Source: Franconibacter helveticus LMG 23732
GTDB lineage: Bacteria > Pseudomonadota > Gammaproteobacteria > Enterobacterales > Enterobacteriaceae
Reading direction: 5' to 3'
Assembly (NCBI RefSeq): GCF_000463115.2
Contig: NZ_AWFX01000009.1
Coordinates: 124,001 to 188,000, forward strand
Length of the DNA: 64,000 nt
Made by a program: the position numbers and the translations under genes. This document shows, one piece after another, positions 35,951 to 45,920 of the stretch. The notes under the pieces are model-generated. The model was not told the origin of the DNA and searched no databases. It was given only the letters and a program-made list of their open reading frames with translations. The first letter of the stretch is position 1. Every line of letters begins with the position of its first letter.

Positions 35951-36951
35951 GCGCCGTTGCTGAAGAGAAAAAAGTTTTACTGGAAATTGCCGACCTGAAG
36001 GTTCACTTCGATATCAAAGACGGCAAACAGTGGTTCTGGCAGCCGCCGAAAACGCTGAAAGCGGTAGACGGTGTGACGCTGCGTCTGTACGAAGGCGAAA
36101 CGCTCGGCGTGGTAGGCGAATCGGGTTGCGGCAAATCGACCTTCGCGCGCGCCATTATCGGCCTGGTGAAAGCCACCAGCGGCCGCGTGGCGTGGCTTGG
36201 CAAAGATTTGCTGGGCATGCGTCAGGAGCAATGGCGCGACGTGCGCAGCGACATTCAAATGATTTTCCAGGATCCGCTGGCTTCCCTGAACCCGCGCATG
36301 ACCATTGGTGAAATCATCGCCGAGCCGCTTCGCACTTATCATCCCAAAATGCCGCGTCAGGAAGTGCGTGACCGCGTGAAGGCGATGATGATGAAAGTGG
36401 GCCTGCTGCCTAACCTCGTCAACCGCTATCCTCATGAGTTTTCCGGCGGCCAGTGCCAGCGTATCGGCATCGCCCGCGCGCTGATCCTTGAACCGAAGCT
36501 GATTATTTGCGATGAACCGGTTTCCGCGCTCGACGTTTCCATTCAGGCTCAGGTGGTTAACCTGTTGCAAAAATTGCAACGCGAAATGGGGCTGTCGCTG
36601 ATATTCATCGCCCATGACCTGGCGGTGGTAAAACATATCTCCGATCGCGTTCTGGTGATGTATCTGGGACATGCAGTAGAGCTTGGCACCTATGATGAGG
36701 TCTATAATAATCCGCTGCACCCGTATACACGGGCGCTGATGTCAGCCGTGCCAATCCCGGACCCGGATCTGGAGAAGAATAAAACAATCCAGTTGCTGGA
36801 AGGGGAGTTGCCTTCGCCGATCAACCCACCGTCAGGCTGTGTTTTTCGCACCCGCTGCCCGATGGCCGGGCCGGAATGCGCCAAAACGCGGCCGGTGCTG
36901 GAGGGGAGCTTCCGGCATGCGGTTTCCTGCCTGAAGGTCGATCCGCTATAA
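35947..36951 (+). CDS. oppF: Oligopeptide transporter ATPase OppF
   Basis: 334 residues. Walker A GESGCGKSTFAR, signature FSGGQCQRI, Walker B LIICDEPVSALD and switch His in FIAHDLAVV, followed by the C-terminal extension GCVFRTRCPMAGPEC. It works as a heterodimer with OppD. It is the last gene of the operon and has a strong terminator behind it. Confidence 0.97.
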   Translation: MSAVAEEKKVLLEIADLKVHFDIKDGKQWFWQPPKTLKAVDGVTLRLYEGETLGVVGESGCGKSTFARAIIGLVKATSGRVAWLGKDLLGMRQEQWRDVRSDIQMIFQDPLASLNPRMTIGEIIAEPLRTYHPKMPRQEVRDRVKAMMMKVGLLPNLVNRYPHEFSGGQCQRIGIARALILEPKLIICDEPVSALDVSIQAQVVNLLQKLQREMGLSLIFIAHDLAVVKHISDRVLVMYLGHAVELGTYDEVYNNPLHPYTRALMSAVPIPDPDLEKNKTIQLLEGELPSPINPPSGCVFRTRCPMAGPECAKTRPVLEGSFRHAVSCLKVDPL

Positions 36952-36957
36952 GCGCAG

Positions 36958-36984
36958 GGGCTGACATCATGTCAGCCCTTTTTT
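36958..36984 (+). terminator. Rho-independent terminator of oppABCDF
   Basis: Nine-base-pair stem GGGCTGACA/TGTCAGCCC, loop TCA, then six T. Confidence 0.95.
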
Positions 36985-37000
36985 ATTCCGGAGGCCATAA

Positions 37001-37849
37001 ATGACAAGGATGCATTTATCTTTACGCCAGACGCTTTGGCATGCGCTTTTTGACCAGCGAACCCGCAGCGGGCGTTATGTTGAAGCGCTCTGCGGTCTGC
37101 TGGCGCTGTTAAGCGTCATTGTTGTCTTTATTGAGTCGGGCATCGGCACGCAGTATCACCTTAATTCGACGCAGTGGCAGCTGTTTGTGTCGATAGAGAC
37201 CGCTTTTACCCTGGCCTTTACTCTCGAATATCTGTTACGCGTGATCACCTGGCCCAGACCTGCGCGCTATGTTTTCAGCTTTTGGGGCATAATCGATCTC
37301 GCCACGCTGTTGCCGCTGTATATCATGTGGCTCTGGCCGGAATTCGCCGGCAATTACTTCTTCGCCTGGCGTGCGCTGCGGGCTATTCGCGTACTGCGAA
37401 TTTTAAAGCTGTTGCGTTTTATGCCCGCGCTCGACAGCATCTGGCGCGCCATAGTGAACGCCCGCCACCAGTTGATTCTTTTTTATGCTTTTATCGGCAT
37501 CGTGATGGTTGTGGCAGGCGCATTGATGTATGGCATCGAAGGCGCAAACAGCGGCTTTACCACGCTTGGCACGTCGGTTTACTGGGCGGTTGTCACGGTG
37601 ACTACGGTTGGCTATGGCGATATTACGCCGCACACGGCGACAGGCAGGCTTATCGCTTCGGCGCTCATCCTGATTGGCTATTCGGTCATTGCTATTCCAA
37701 CGGGAATATTAACCTCGCAAATGACGGCAGATTTACAAAACAAACGTAATAAAAGACGATGCCCGGGCTGTCACGCTACCGAGCATGAAGATACGGCGAA
37801 GTTTTGCAGGTTGTGCGGCGAGCGGCTGCCTGCCGCCAGGGAAAAGTAA
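37001..37849 (+). CDS. Voltage-gated potassium channel-like protein with C-terminal zinc ribbon
   Basis: 282 residues. Six transmembrane segments. S4 (RALRAIRVLRILKLLR) has an Arg every third residue, the mark of a voltage sensor. The pore filter TVTTVGYGD lies at about residues 199-207, between S5 and S6. After S6 the short cytoplasmic tail has CPGCH and CRLCG, a four-cysteine zinc ribbon of rubredoxin/double-zinc type. It has no RCK domain. E. coli has an unrelated-layout channel (kch, with RCK) a few genes away between clsA and yciI, and that gene is absent here. Strong SD CGGAGG seven bases before the ATG. Potassium selectivity is inferred from the filter. Confidence 0.9.
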   Translation: MTRMHLSLRQTLWHALFDQRTRSGRYVEALCGLLALLSVIVVFIESGIGTQYHLNSTQWQLFVSIETAFTLAFTLEYLLRVITWPRPARYVFSFWGIIDLATLLPLYIMWLWPEFAGNYFFAWRALRAIRVLRILKLLRFMPALDSIWRAIVNARHQLILFYAFIGIVMVVAGALMYGIEGANSGFTTLGTSVYWAVVTVTTVGYGDITPHTATGRLIASALILIGYSVIAIPTGILTSQMTADLQNKRNKRRCPGCHATEHEDTAKFCRLCGERLPAAREK

Positions 37850-37864
37850 CGCGGCCAGCGCGCT

Positions 37865-38227
<363 letters not shown>

Positions 38228-39688
38228 TTACAGCAATGGACTGAAGAAGTAAAACAGTCGCTCTACGACGCGCTGCCACAGCGGTCTTTTGTTCCAGCGC
38301 GCTACGTCCAGCAGGCGTGAGCGGGAGATGTAATCATCCTGCACTGCCGCCAGATCGCCGCCAAAACCGGCATCGTCTATAACCAGTGTAATCTCGAAAT
38401 TGAGCCACAGGCTGCGCATATCCAGGTTAACAGTACCGACCAGACTTAATTCGCCATCCACCAGCACGCTTTTGGTGTGCAGCAAGCCGCCTTCAAACTG
38501 GTAGATTTTCACCCCGGCCGCCAGCAGCTCGGCAAAAAAGGCGCGGCTGGCCCATCCCACCAGCAAGGAGTCATTCTTGCGCGGCAGAATAATGCTGACA
38601 TCCACTCCGCGCTGGGCGGCGGTACAAATGGCGTGCAGTAAGTCGTCGCTGGGCACGAAATAGGGAGTCGTCATGATGAGATATTCACGCGAGGCATAGA
38701 CGGCGGTAAGCAGCGCCTGGTGAATCAAGTCTTCGGGAAAACCGGGGCCGGAAGCGATAGTGTGGATGGTGTGTCCGCTCGCTTGCTCAAAAGGCATGAT
38801 ATTGCTGTCCGGCGGCGGAGGCAGAATGCGTTTACCGGTTTCAATTTCCCAGTCGCAGGAGTAAACCACGCCCATGGCGGTCGCGACCGGGCCTTCCATG
38901 CGCGCCATTAAATCTACCCACTGACCGACGCCCGCATCCTGTTTGAAAAAACGCGGATCCACCAGGTTCATGCTGCCGGTGTAAGCGATGTAGTTATCTA
39001 TCATCACCATTTTGCGGTGCTGGCGTAAATCCATACGGCGCAGGAATACGCGCATCAGGTTGACTTTAAGCGCCTCAACGACCTCTATCCCGGCGTTGCG
39101 CATCATGCCGGCCCAGGGGCTGCGAAAGAAGGTGACGCTGCCTGCGGAGTCGAGCATCAGGCGGCAGTGAACGCCGCGCCGCGCAGCGGCCATCAGCGAC
39201 TCGGCGACCTGATCCGCCATGCCGCCTGGCTGCCAGATGTAAAACACCATCTCGATATTGTGTCGCGCAAGCTGAATATCGCGAATAAGCGCCTGCATCA
39301 CATCATCAGAATCGGTTAACAGCTGTAACTGGTTCCCCTTAACGCCTGCTATGCCCTGGCGGCGCTCGCATAGCTGAAACAGCGATGCGGCGACAGGGCT
39401 GTTCTCTTCGGCGAAGATATGCTTACAGGCTTTTAAATCATTTAACCACTTAGCGGTGGAAGGCCACATTGCCTGCGCTCGCTCGGCGCGGCGCTTACCC
39501 AGATGCAGTTCGCCAAAGGAAAGATAGGCGATGATCCCCACCAGAGGAAGGATGTAAATAATCAACAGCCATGCCATTGCCGAAGGCACCGCACGGCGCT
39601 TCATCAGGATGCGCAACGTCACCCCGGCAATCAGTAACCAGTAGCCTATAACGACCAGCCAACTCACTACCGTGTAGAAGGTTGTCAT
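38228..39688 (-). CDS. clsA: Cardiolipin synthase A
   Basis: 486 residues, the E. coli length. It condenses two phosphatidylglycerols to cardiolipin and glycerol at the inner membrane. Two N-terminal transmembrane helices (residues ~3-25 and ~35-58) are followed by two phospholipase-D HKD motifs: [18 protein letters not shown] near residue 225 and [18 protein letters not shown] near 404. It heads toward yciU, probably co-transcribed with it. Confidence 0.97.
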   Translation of the reverse strand: MTTFYTVVSWLVVIGYWLLIAGVTLRILMKRRAVPSAMAWLLIIYILPLVGIIAYLSFGELHLGKRRAERAQAMWPSTAKWLNDLKACKHIFAEENSPVAASLFQLCERRQGIAGVKGNQLQLLTDSDDVMQALIRDIQLARHNIEMVFYIWQPGGMADQVAESLMAAARRGVHCRLMLDSAGSVTFFRSPWAGMMRNAGIEVVEALKVNLMRVFLRRMDLRQHRKMVMIDNYIAYTGSMNLVDPRFFKQDAGVGQWVDLMARMEGPVATAMGVVYSCDWEIETGKRILPPPPDSNIMPFEQASGHTIHTIASGPGFPEDLIHQALLTAVYASREYLIMTTPYFVPSDDLLHAICTAAQRGVDVSIILPRKNDSLLVGWASRAFFAELLAAGVKIYQFEGGLLHTKSVLVDGELSLVGTVNLDMRSLWLNFEITLVIDDAGFGGDLAAVQDDYISRSRLLDVARWNKRPLWQRVVERLFYFFSPLL

Positions 39689-39822
39689 AGTTAATTAGTC
39701 CTTTAAAATCCGCGTTGTAGTGAGTGTACGCAGAACCGGGCCGTCCTTAAACAGAAAAGCGCTGGTCTGACGATGCGAAGGGGCTATAATGGCCGCTCTG
39801 TTATAAGTCAAGAGTAGTTGAA

Positions 39823-39996
39823 ATGAGGCGTAGTAGAACGGAAGTTGGGCGCTGGCGCATGCTGCGGCAGTCTCAACGGCGTAAAGCGCGCTGGCTGGAG
39901 GCTCAATCGCGCCGCAATATGCGCATTCATGCCATTCGCAAGTGCACTATTAATCGCCAGCGTAATGCTTTGCTGTTTGCCATTCACGACAGATAA
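39823..39996 (+). CDS. yciY: YciY, small basic protein
   Basis: 57 residues, the same length as E. coli YciY and with the same highly basic start (MRRSRTEVGRWRMLRQ). Very rich in Arg with few acidic residues. It is divergent from clsA, as in E. coli. A TATAAT-like element (GGCTATAATGG near 39783) just upstream could be its -10 box. Function unknown. Confidence 0.88.
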   Translation: MRRSRTEVGRWRMLRQSQRRKARWLEAQSRRNMRIHAIRKCTINRQRNALLFAIHDR

Positions 39997-40007
39997 GCCA
40001 AAGAGAA

Positions 40008-40028
40008 GGGCACCGTCCTGCGGTGCCC
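40008..40028 (+). terminator. Possible terminator after yciY
   Basis: Strong stem GGGCACCG/CGGTGCCC with a five-base loop right after the yciY stop. The following sequence is only moderately T-rich, so termination strength is uncertain. Confidence 0.5.
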
Positions 40029-40156
40029 GGAAACTTTCTTGAATCCTGGCTGTTGCTCACTTCAAAATTTAACCACCGGCCGTTCTGCGGATTAAAGAAG
40101 CAGAGCGCACCTGCCGTACATTCATAATAAAAGAGACCCACTGGGAAGAGAGTCGC

Positions 40157-40270
40157 GTGGCGCTGGAAGATATTTATCAGATTGGCTGGCTGGTTTTGCT
40201 GGCGGTTATTTTTATTCGCGAATGGCTGACCACCCGCAAGAAGAAAAAAGATAAGTCAGACCCTGGCTGA
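40157..40270 (+). CDS. Candidate 37-residue single-helix membrane protein (GTG start)
   Basis: GTG start with GGAAGAG about eight bases upstream. The product has a short acidic N-terminus (VALEDIYQIG), one membrane helix (GWLVLLAVIFI), then REW and a strongly basic tail (TTRKKKKDK). By the positive-inside rule it would have its C-terminus in the cytoplasm. This N-out/C-in layout with a KKKK tail is typical of real small inner-membrane proteins. It lies between yciY and yciI, where E. coli has kch. I do not recognise a family. Confidence 0.5.
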   Translation: MALEDIYQIGWLVLLAVIFIREWLTTRKKKKDKSDPG

Positions 40271-40428
40271 ATTCACGCTTTATTGACCGGGCACTTTTTT
40301 ACGGATGCCTGATGGAATAGATATCTCATGCATCATCCGGGCAGACGTCGGGGTACAGGGCGAGCAGGCCCTGGCCGCGACGCTTTTTGATTATCAACTG
40401 CGATAGTGTCAAAAAGCGCCGCTGCAAT

Positions 40429-40725
40429 TTAAAACACTTTTTTGTATGGCTTAACGGCAACCGTCTTATACACGCCCGCAGCAATATAAGGATCGGCTTG
40501 CGCCCAGGCCTGCGCGGCTTCCAGAGAATCAAACTCGGCAATAACCGTGGAGCCGGTAAAACCCGCGCTTCCCGGATCGTTACTGTCTACCGCGGGCATT
40601 GGACCTGCGGTGAGCAGGCGGCCTTCATCATGTAACAATTGCAGGCGGGCCAGATGAGCCGGGCGCACCGATAATCTTTTTTCCAGCGAATCCGCAACAT
40701 CTTCAGCGTAGATAACATAAAGCAC
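40429..40725 (-). CDS. yciI: YciI, YCII-domain protein
   Basis: 98 residues (E. coli 98). Ferredoxin-like alpha-beta fold with the family's conserved His and Asp ([22 protein letters not shown]). Function unknown; homologues resemble muconolactone isomerase-like enzymes. Start choice: an ATG two codons earlier is only two bases from the SD AGGAG, too close. The GTG at 40725 has a spacing of eight and gives exactly the E. coli length. Confidence 0.9.
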   Translation of the reverse strand: MLYVIYAEDVADSLEKRLSVRPAHLARLQLLHDEGRLLTAGPMPAVDSNDPGSAGFTGSTVIAEFDSLEAAQAWAQADPYIAAGVYKTVAVKPYKKVF

Positions 40726-40882
40726 GGGCATAACTCCTGAGCAGAAAAAACGAGAAAAATTACGTTAAGTGAAACCGTGGCTTACTGCAACGCAAAGTTA
40801 AAAAGTGATGAGAGGCCGTAACAATGCTGTGGTTAATTCAGCCAGTTAAACGCGAATATGAACGAAGGCTGGATGCGTTGTT

Positions 40883-40901
40883 GAATATGATTGCTATTTG
40901 C
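40883..40901 (+). promoter_or_regulatory. Fur box of tonB
   Basis: GAATATGATTGCTATTTGC matches the 19-base Fur consensus at about 11 positions and resembles the Fur-bound element before E. coli tonB. Confidence 0.6.
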
Positions 40902-40939
40902 ATTTAAAATTGTGACTTCACTCATTCACTGAAACGATT

Positions 40940-41686
40940 ATGACTTCAATGGCCCTTGATTTACCTCGTCGCTTTCCATGGCCGACGCTGCTCTCCGTCG
41001 CTATCCATGGCGCCGTAGTGGCGGGTTTGCTGTATACCTCGGTACATCAGGTTGTTGAACTGCCTGCTCCATCACAGCCTATTTCAGTCACTATGGTCGC
41101 GCCTGCTGAACTTGAGCCGCCACAGCCCGAGGTGGTGCAGCCGCCGCCGCAGCCGGTTGTTGAGCCAGAACCCGAGCCGGAACCGGAACCCGTACCGGAG
41201 CCGCCGAAAGAGGCGCCAGTGGTTATTCATAAACCAGAGCCTAAACCCAAGCCGAAGCCGAAGCCAAAGCCGGTGAAAAAGGTGCAGGAGCAGCCTAAGC
41301 GTGAAGTCAAACCCGTCGAGCCGCGTCCGGCATCGCCTTTTGAAAACAATGCGCCAGCGCGCCCGGCCACGACGGCCTCTCGCCCAACGCAGGCTGCGCC
41401 AGCCAAAGCAGCGCCGAGCGGCCCGCGAGCTGTGAGCCGTAATCAGCCGCAATATCCGGCGCGTGCTTACGCACTGCGTATGGAAGGCCAGGTGCGGGTG
41501 AAGTTCGACGTAGCGGCGGACGGCAGCGTGGAAAATATCCAGGTGCTTTCCGCAAAGCCTGCCAATATGTTCGAGCGAGAAGTGAAAACCGCCATGCGCA
41601 GATGGCGCTACGAACCGGGCAAACCGGGGCAGGGATTGATTGTGAACATTGTCTTTCGCATGAATGGCGGGGCGACGATGCAGTAA
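40940..41686 (+). CDS. tonB: Energy-transducing protein TonB
   Basis: 248 residues. N-terminal membrane anchor with the functional His ([19 protein letters not shown]). A proline-rich periplasmic spacer has Glu-Pro repeats (residues ~73-90) and Lys-Pro repeats (~100-115). The C-terminal domain ([20 protein letters not shown]) contacts the TonB boxes of outer-membrane receptors, including the IroN-like one nearby. With ExbBD it couples the proton gradient to iron-siderophore and B12 uptake. ATG at 40949 (MALDLPRRF) is an alternative start closer to the E. coli N-terminus. Confidence 0.95.
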   Translation: MTSMALDLPRRFPWPTLLSVAIHGAVVAGLLYTSVHQVVELPAPSQPISVTMVAPAELEPPQPEVVQPPPQPVVEPEPEPEPEPVPEPPKEAPVVIHKPEPKPKPKPKPKPVKKVQEQPKREVKPVEPRPASPFENNAPARPATTASRPTQAAPAKAAPSGPRAVSRNQPQYPARAYALRMEGQVRVKFDVAADGSVENIQVLSAKPANMFEREVKTAMRRWRYEPGKPGQGLIVNIVFRMNGGATMQ

Positions 41687-41715
41687 AAAAAACCTCCCTT
41701 CGGGGAGGTTTTTTT
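41686..41715. terminator. Bidirectional terminator between tonB and yciA
   Basis: AACCTCCC/GGGAGGTT with a TTCG loop, flanked by A and T runs, between convergent genes. Confidence 0.93.
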
Positions 41716-41720
41716 ATGGG

Positions 41721-42122
41721 TTAGTTTACCGAAGGAAGAGGGCGAGGTTTGCCTTCCTGATCCACAGCGACATATATAAAGAGCGCTTCCGTTGCGCGAT
41801 AACGCTGACCGATAGGCTCAGACGACACTTTTTTCACCCACACCTCAACATTGATGGTGACCGAGGTATTGCCTCGCTTTACGCAGCGTGCGTAGCAGCA
41901 GACAACATCGCCCACCGCGACGGGGCGCAGAAACGTCATGCCGTCCACCCGTACAGTGACTACGCGTCCGTGAGCCAGTTCTTTGGCGAGAATGGCGCCG
42001 CCCATATCCATTTGCGACATCAGCCAGCCGCCAAAAATATCGCCGTTAGCGTTAGTGTCGGCGGGCATCGCCAGCGTTCTTAAAACCAGTTCACCCTGTG
42101 GCGCTTCGGATTGTGTCGTCAT
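41721..42122 (-). CDS. yciA: Acyl-CoA thioesterase YciA
   Basis: 133 residues (E. coli 132). Hotdog-fold thioesterase that hydrolyses a wide range of acyl-CoAs; forms hexamers. The conserved NANGDIFGGWLMSQMD loop carries the catalytic Asp. The start MTTQSEAPQG at 42122 was chosen over a TTG six codons upstream because GGAAG is well placed before it. Confidence 0.95.
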   Translation of the reverse strand: MTTQSEAPQGELVLRTLAMPADTNANGDIFGGWLMSQMDMGGAILAKELAHGRVVTVRVDGMTFLRPVAVGDVVCCYARCVKRGNTSVTINVEVWVKKVSSEPIGQRYRATEALFIYVAVDQEGKPRPLPSVN

Positions 42123-42242
42123 TGCTTTTCTTCCGTTCAATGGCTTGTCAGTTTTTAGTTATACAAGGGCGGCGAGCGCATGCTCACAACGATCCTTTCG
42201 CCATCATAACATTGCGCGGAAAAAAGAGGGGGAGGAGGGAGA

Positions 42243-42270
42243 GGAAAGAATAAGGGGAGCGTCGCTCCCC
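42243..42270 (-). terminator. Terminator of the IroN-like receptor gene
   Basis: On the minus strand, stem GGGGAGC/GCTCCCC with a GAC loop followed by TTATTCTTT, ten bases after the receptor stop. Confidence 0.75.
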
Positions 42271-42280
42271 GTCAGGAGAT

Positions 42281-44470
42281 TCAGAAAGACATGGTTACAC
42301 CGGCATAATAAGCGCGGCCGGGTTCGTTATAAGTCGAAGCGCCGTCGTTTTCACGGTAAATTTGCTTATCAAACAGGTTGCTGATACCGCCGTTGACGCG
42401 CAGATTTTTTGTCAGCTGATAATTCATGCCCACGCCGACAATGGAATAAGCGCCTACCTCGCGGCCCGACATAGAACCCGTTTCATTACGGCTTTCCGCA
42501 TATTCGCGCGGTTTTTGTCGACCATACATTGTCCAGTTGACATTCGCAGAAAGCTTATCCGTAGCCTGCCAGTCAAGCATGGTGTTAATGGTATATTCCG
42601 GGATAATAGAGAGCGGGTTACCGGTATCTTTGTTTTTCGACTGGATCATGTACGTGGCGTTAGTGCGCCAGCTCAGCGTATCCTGAACGACCGGAATCGT
42701 CAGGTTGCCTTCCAGCCCTTCCACCACGGCCTTGCCGCCGTTTTCCCATTGCAGGATATTGTAACCGTTTGAGGCGTACCCCAGCAGTTCAGTGCCCGCG
42801 ACGATCTTGTTTTTATAATCGTTGCGGAAATAAGTAATGCCTGCATCGAAGCCGTCTTTCGTAAATTCCAGACCGATCTCTTTATTAATGCTAATTTCAG
42901 GCTTCAGATCGTCATTGCCCAACAGATAGCAGCTGCCGCTGGCGATGTTGTTCGGACAACCGTTGCCGCGCGTGGCCAGCAAATAGCCTTCGCTGGACTG
43001 ATAAAGGTTCGGCGCTTTATAAGCGCGGGCAATACCTGCTTTCAGCTTAACGTAATCGCTCAGCTCCTGAGAAACGTTCAGGCTTGGGCTCCAGTTGCCG
43101 CCGAATTCGTTGTGATAATCAAATCGCAGGCCGGGAATAATAAATGTTCCCGGCAACGCTTCGATATTATCTTCAACATAAAGCGCGCTGATGTCGGCGC
43201 TGTTTTTTGTGCTGCGGGCGGACGGATCGCCAGATACGCCGTTAATGACAACGCCCTGGGCGGAAGTGGCCTGCATTGAGGCCGGATCGTCGAGCTCTTC
43301 GCGCTCCCACTCTGCGCCCACCGTCAGCGTCTGATCTACCCACAGGTTCAGCGGAAGATTTATCTCGCCGTTAGCGCGATAGTTTTCGAGGCGGCTTGTG
43401 GCGTAGTCATCGCTGTTGATCATCCCCTCAACGCGACCGGTAGAGCCTTCCTGCAAGCGAGTGTTATTGGTTTTTTCATAATAGAAACCGACGCGCGACT
43501 GCCCCCAGTCCCAGATGCCGTTATGCGTGATCCCATAGTTCTGGCGGTACAGGCGGTTAGTTTCATGGCCATACAGCGACTCAACCAGGCCGTCCGGGCT
43601 GACATTGCCGTTACTGTATTGCGTATCACCTGCATAAATATTGCCCTGGCGGCTGTAACCGTACTCAACGTCGAGGATCTGCTCAGGCGTAATTTTCCAG
43701 GAAAGCACGCCGTTAATGTCTTTGTTGCGCACTCCCTCGCGCCCGGCGGCATACGAACCATTTTGCTGAGTGTTAATGTCGTAGTCGTCGGCATCGGTTT
43801 TGTTAATATTGCCGTACAAGCGCATTGTTAGCGCGTCGCCAGCCAGCGGGCCGCTCAGGTTAAAGTTGGCGCGCCGGGTTGCCCCTTCCTTGTCGTTTTC
43901 CGGCTGATTGGTGAAGAGAGAAAGGGCGCCGTGCCAGTCGTTAGTGGGGCGCTTAGTGATGATGTTGATAACGCCGCCCGCAGCGCCGTTCCCGTAACGT
44001 GCGGCCGCCGGGCCGCGAATAACCTCGATACGTTCGACCAGTTCCGCCGGAACCCAGTTGGTATCGCCGCGCGTATCCCTTTCACCGCGCCAGCTATAGC
44101 GCACCGAGTTGCGGGACGTCACCGGCACGCCATCGACCAGAATCAGCGTGTTTTCCGGTCCCATGCCGCGGATATCAATCTGGCGGTTGTTACCGCGACT
44201 GCCGCTGGCGCTGTTGCCGGTCAGGTTAACGCCAGGCATTTTGCGGATAATATCTGAGAGATCGTTTACCGGCGGGCTTTTCTCAATATCCTCAGCGGTA
44301 ATAATTGAAACGCCCGGCTGCTGTTTGAGTTCTTCTTCCGCCGTGGCGTGCACCGTCATGGTTTCGCCATCTTCGAGTCTTGCCTCTTCAGCAGCCAACG
44401 CGCTGGCGCTGATAATAGCGGCAATGGTTAACGCCAACGGTTTCATTAAGCATTTCTTTTTATCAATCAT
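42281..44470 (-). CDS. iroN: IroN/FepA-type TonB-dependent catecholate-siderophore receptor
   Basis: 729 residues from the chosen start. Signal peptide (LALTIAAIISASALAA/E), TonB box region DGETMTVHA, plug domain (IRKMPGVNLTGNSASGSRGNNRQIDIRGMG), 22-strand barrel and a C-terminal Phe (YYAGVTMSF). The sequence follows Salmonella IroN more closely than FepA (for example PPVNDLSDIIRKMPG, SVRYSWRGERDTRGD), so salmochelin and other catecholates or enterobactin are likely ligands. The starts at 44446 and 44485 are alternatives; none has a strong SD. It lies alone, without iroBCDE, between yciA and the ABM-ACT-ArsR operon, a place where E. coli has no receptor. A strong Fur box lies 47 bases upstream. 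Confidence 0.88.
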   Translation of the reverse strand: MIDKKKCLMKPLALTIAAIISASALAAEEARLEDGETMTVHATAEEELKQQPGVSIITAEDIEKSPPVNDLSDIIRKMPGVNLTGNSASGSRGNNRQIDIRGMGPENTLILVDGVPVTSRNSVRYSWRGERDTRGDTNWVPAELVERIEVIRGPAAARYGNGAAGGVINIITKRPTNDWHGALSLFTNQPENDKEGATRRANFNLSGPLAGDALTMRLYGNINKTDADDYDINTQQNGSYAAGREGVRNKDINGVLSWKITPEQILDVEYGYSRQGNIYAGDTQYSNGNVSPDGLVESLYGHETNRLYRQNYGITHNGIWDWGQSRVGFYYEKTNNTRLQEGSTGRVEGMINSDDYATSRLENYRANGEINLPLNLWVDQTLTVGAEWEREELDDPASMQATSAQGVVINGVSGDPSARSTKNSADISALYVEDNIEALPGTFIIPGLRFDYHNEFGGNWSPSLNVSQELSDYVKLKAGIARAYKAPNLYQSSEGYLLATRGNGCPNNIASGSCYLLGNDDLKPEISINKEIGLEFTKDGFDAGITYFRNDYKNKIVAGTELLGYASNGYNILQWENGGKAVVEGLEGNLTIPVVQDTLSWRTNATYMIQSKNKDTGNPLSIIPEYTINTMLDWQATDKLSANVNWTMYGRQKPREYAESRNETGSMSGREVGAYSIVGVGMNYQLTKNLRVNGGISNLFDKQIYRENDGASTYNEPGRAYYAGVTMSF

Positions 44471-44516
44471 TCTCTCAGTATCCATTTTGTGAGCAAATAT
44501 GAACGCAAAACGGCAT

Positions 44517-44535
44517 GATAATGATAACAATTATC
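44517..44535 (-). promoter_or_regulatory. Fur box of the IroN-like receptor gene
   Basis: GATAATGATAACAATTATC matches the 19-base Fur consensus at 17 positions. Iron starvation should induce the receptor. Confidence 0.92.
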
Positions 44536-44811
44536 ATTACAACAAAAGAGAGCGATCTTCATTATTTCTTCATATTTGAGCGTCTGAGTGTAAGCTGAAA
44601 AAGAGAGGCGCTTATTTTCTTTATTTGCCAGTAAGATGGCTCGGCGTGTCGTAAAAACAGGAATAAAAATGAAAAAGAAAACGCGGTAAATAATGGAGAA
44701 AACGCGCTGTTAACAGCCTGTTTCAAAGGTCTGAGCTGCTATAAAGCGTAACATCCCTGTTTCATAAAGAAATTCGTTGTAACATTCCCATCACCAGCAT
44801 CTTTCAGGGAG
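44536..44811. other. AT-rich gap between ArsR-type gene and receptor promoter
   Basis: About 275 bases lower in G+C than the neighbours. I find no gene and no clear terminator for the ArsR operon; it may mark the joint of the inserted block. Confidence 0.4.
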
Positions 44812-45525
44812 TTAATTCTGTGCTAATGAATGAATGGCGAAATGCTGCGAAAAAGCGCGACGGCCTTTTGCGGTAACGCTGACTTCACGAAAACCCGGTA
44901 CGCGCGTTAACCACCCACTGCTTAAACAGTGTTGAAAGAGCGCGGCGCCTGCTTCACCGCCAAGATGAAAACGTCGCTCACTCCAGTCAAGGCAGGCGCA
45001 GCAGGCTTTACGGCGCGGATGCGGCGTAATAAATATCCCCATTTGCGCCAGGTTAACGCGCCCGCCGTCGGTAAGCGACGAGCCATCCGGGGTTAACCAG
45101 CCAGCCTGCGTCATAAAATCATAAATGTGAACCGCCAGCTCGCCTGCCAGATGGTCATAGCAACTTCTGGCGGCCCGCAGATGATGGGGCGTACGAGGGG
45201 TTGGCGGCGTTACGCTTTGCCAGGAGACACCCATCAGCGTTTCGATAAGCCCTGCGATGGGTTGCCCGGCAAGACGGTAGTAGCGGTGACGTCCCTGAGA
45301 CAGGCAGGTTATAAGACGGGCGTTAACCAGCCGGGTCAGGTGCGCGCTGGCGGTAGACGAGGCGATTTCCGCAACGGCGCTCAGTTCCGTCGCAGTCCAG
45401 GCGCGGCCATCCATGAGCGCGCACAGCATTTTCATGCGCGAAGGGTCTGACATGGCGGCCGCGACGGCCGCCATAGACATTTCCAGCGCGTCGCTGGCTT
45501 CATTCTCTTTGCCCGGTTTAATCAT
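44812..45525 (-). CDS. ArsR-family regulator with C-terminal Cys-rich domain
   Basis: 237 residues. The ArsR/SmtB winged helix covers residues ~15-100 ([40 protein letters not shown]). The second half is a larger domain with [16 protein letters not shown] near residue 175 and another winged-helix-like stretch at the end ([20 protein letters not shown]). Short metal-binding ArsR proteins have no such domain; relatives with the conserved CLDWSERR motif are found next to monooxygenase genes. The Cys cluster could sense oxidants or metal. It overlaps the ACT gene by eight bases and so is coupled to it. Confidence 0.82.
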   Translation of the reverse strand: MIKPGKENEASDALEMSMAAVAAAMSDPSRMKMLCALMDGRAWTATELSAVAEIASSTASAHLTRLVNARLITCLSQGRHRYYRLAGQPIAGLIETLMGVSWQSVTPPTPRTPHHLRAARSCYDHLAGELAVHIYDFMTQAGWLTPDGSSLTDGGRVNLAQMGIFITPHPRRKACCACLDWSERRFHLGGEAGAALFQHCLSSGWLTRVPGFREVSVTAKGRRAFSQHFAIHSLAQN

Positions 45526-45916
45526 CGTGGAGAGCTACGGCCCAGTTTTTTGTCGCCTCGCGAGCGACAGCGTCATTATCGGTAAGCAGAATCAATTGAT
45601 TCGCATGGTCGCTGTATTGCGTCAGGATATTAACACCCCTGGCCGCAAGCGTGGCTGCAATTTCTCCCAGTTCGCCGGGGCGCTCCTGGCGCAGCTTACG
45701 AATAAGCGGGCGGCGCACAGCTGCAACGTTAACGCCTGCCTTTTCCAGAACGGCTCTGGCTTTTTCTCCGTCCTCCACCAAAAAATGGGCGTGGCATCTG
45801 TCGCCCACGGTAAACAGGCCGCCGCCCTCAAGCCCGACGCCATGCAATCCCAGCGTCGTGCCTAAGCGCGCCAGTTCGCCCGGCGCGTTAACCAGAATGA
45901 TATGAATATCGTACAT
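45518..45916 (-). CDS. ACT-domain protein
   Basis: 132 residues, two tandem ACT-like halves (residues ~1-65, beginning [20 protein letters not shown], and ~68-130, [20 protein letters not shown]). Such small proteins bind amino acids or related ligands. There is no enzyme domain. SD AGAGGA precedes the ATG. It is the middle gene of the ABM-ACT-ArsR operon, so it may give ligand information to the regulator; that is inference. Confidence 0.78.
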   Translation of the reverse strand: MYDIHIILVNAPGELARLGTTLGLHGVGLEGGGLFTVGDRCHAHFLVEDGEKARAVLEKAGVNVAAVRRPLIRKLRQERPGELGEIAATLAARGVNILTQYSDHANQLILLTDNDAVAREATKNWAVALHDD

Positions 45917-45920
45917 CTGT

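Noticed and set aside
41160-41280. Short tandem DNA repeat in tonB as a possible CRISPR-like or phase-variable repeat
   Set aside because: It encodes the usual Glu-Pro and Lys-Pro spacer of TonB; unit sequence varies and keeps the frame.
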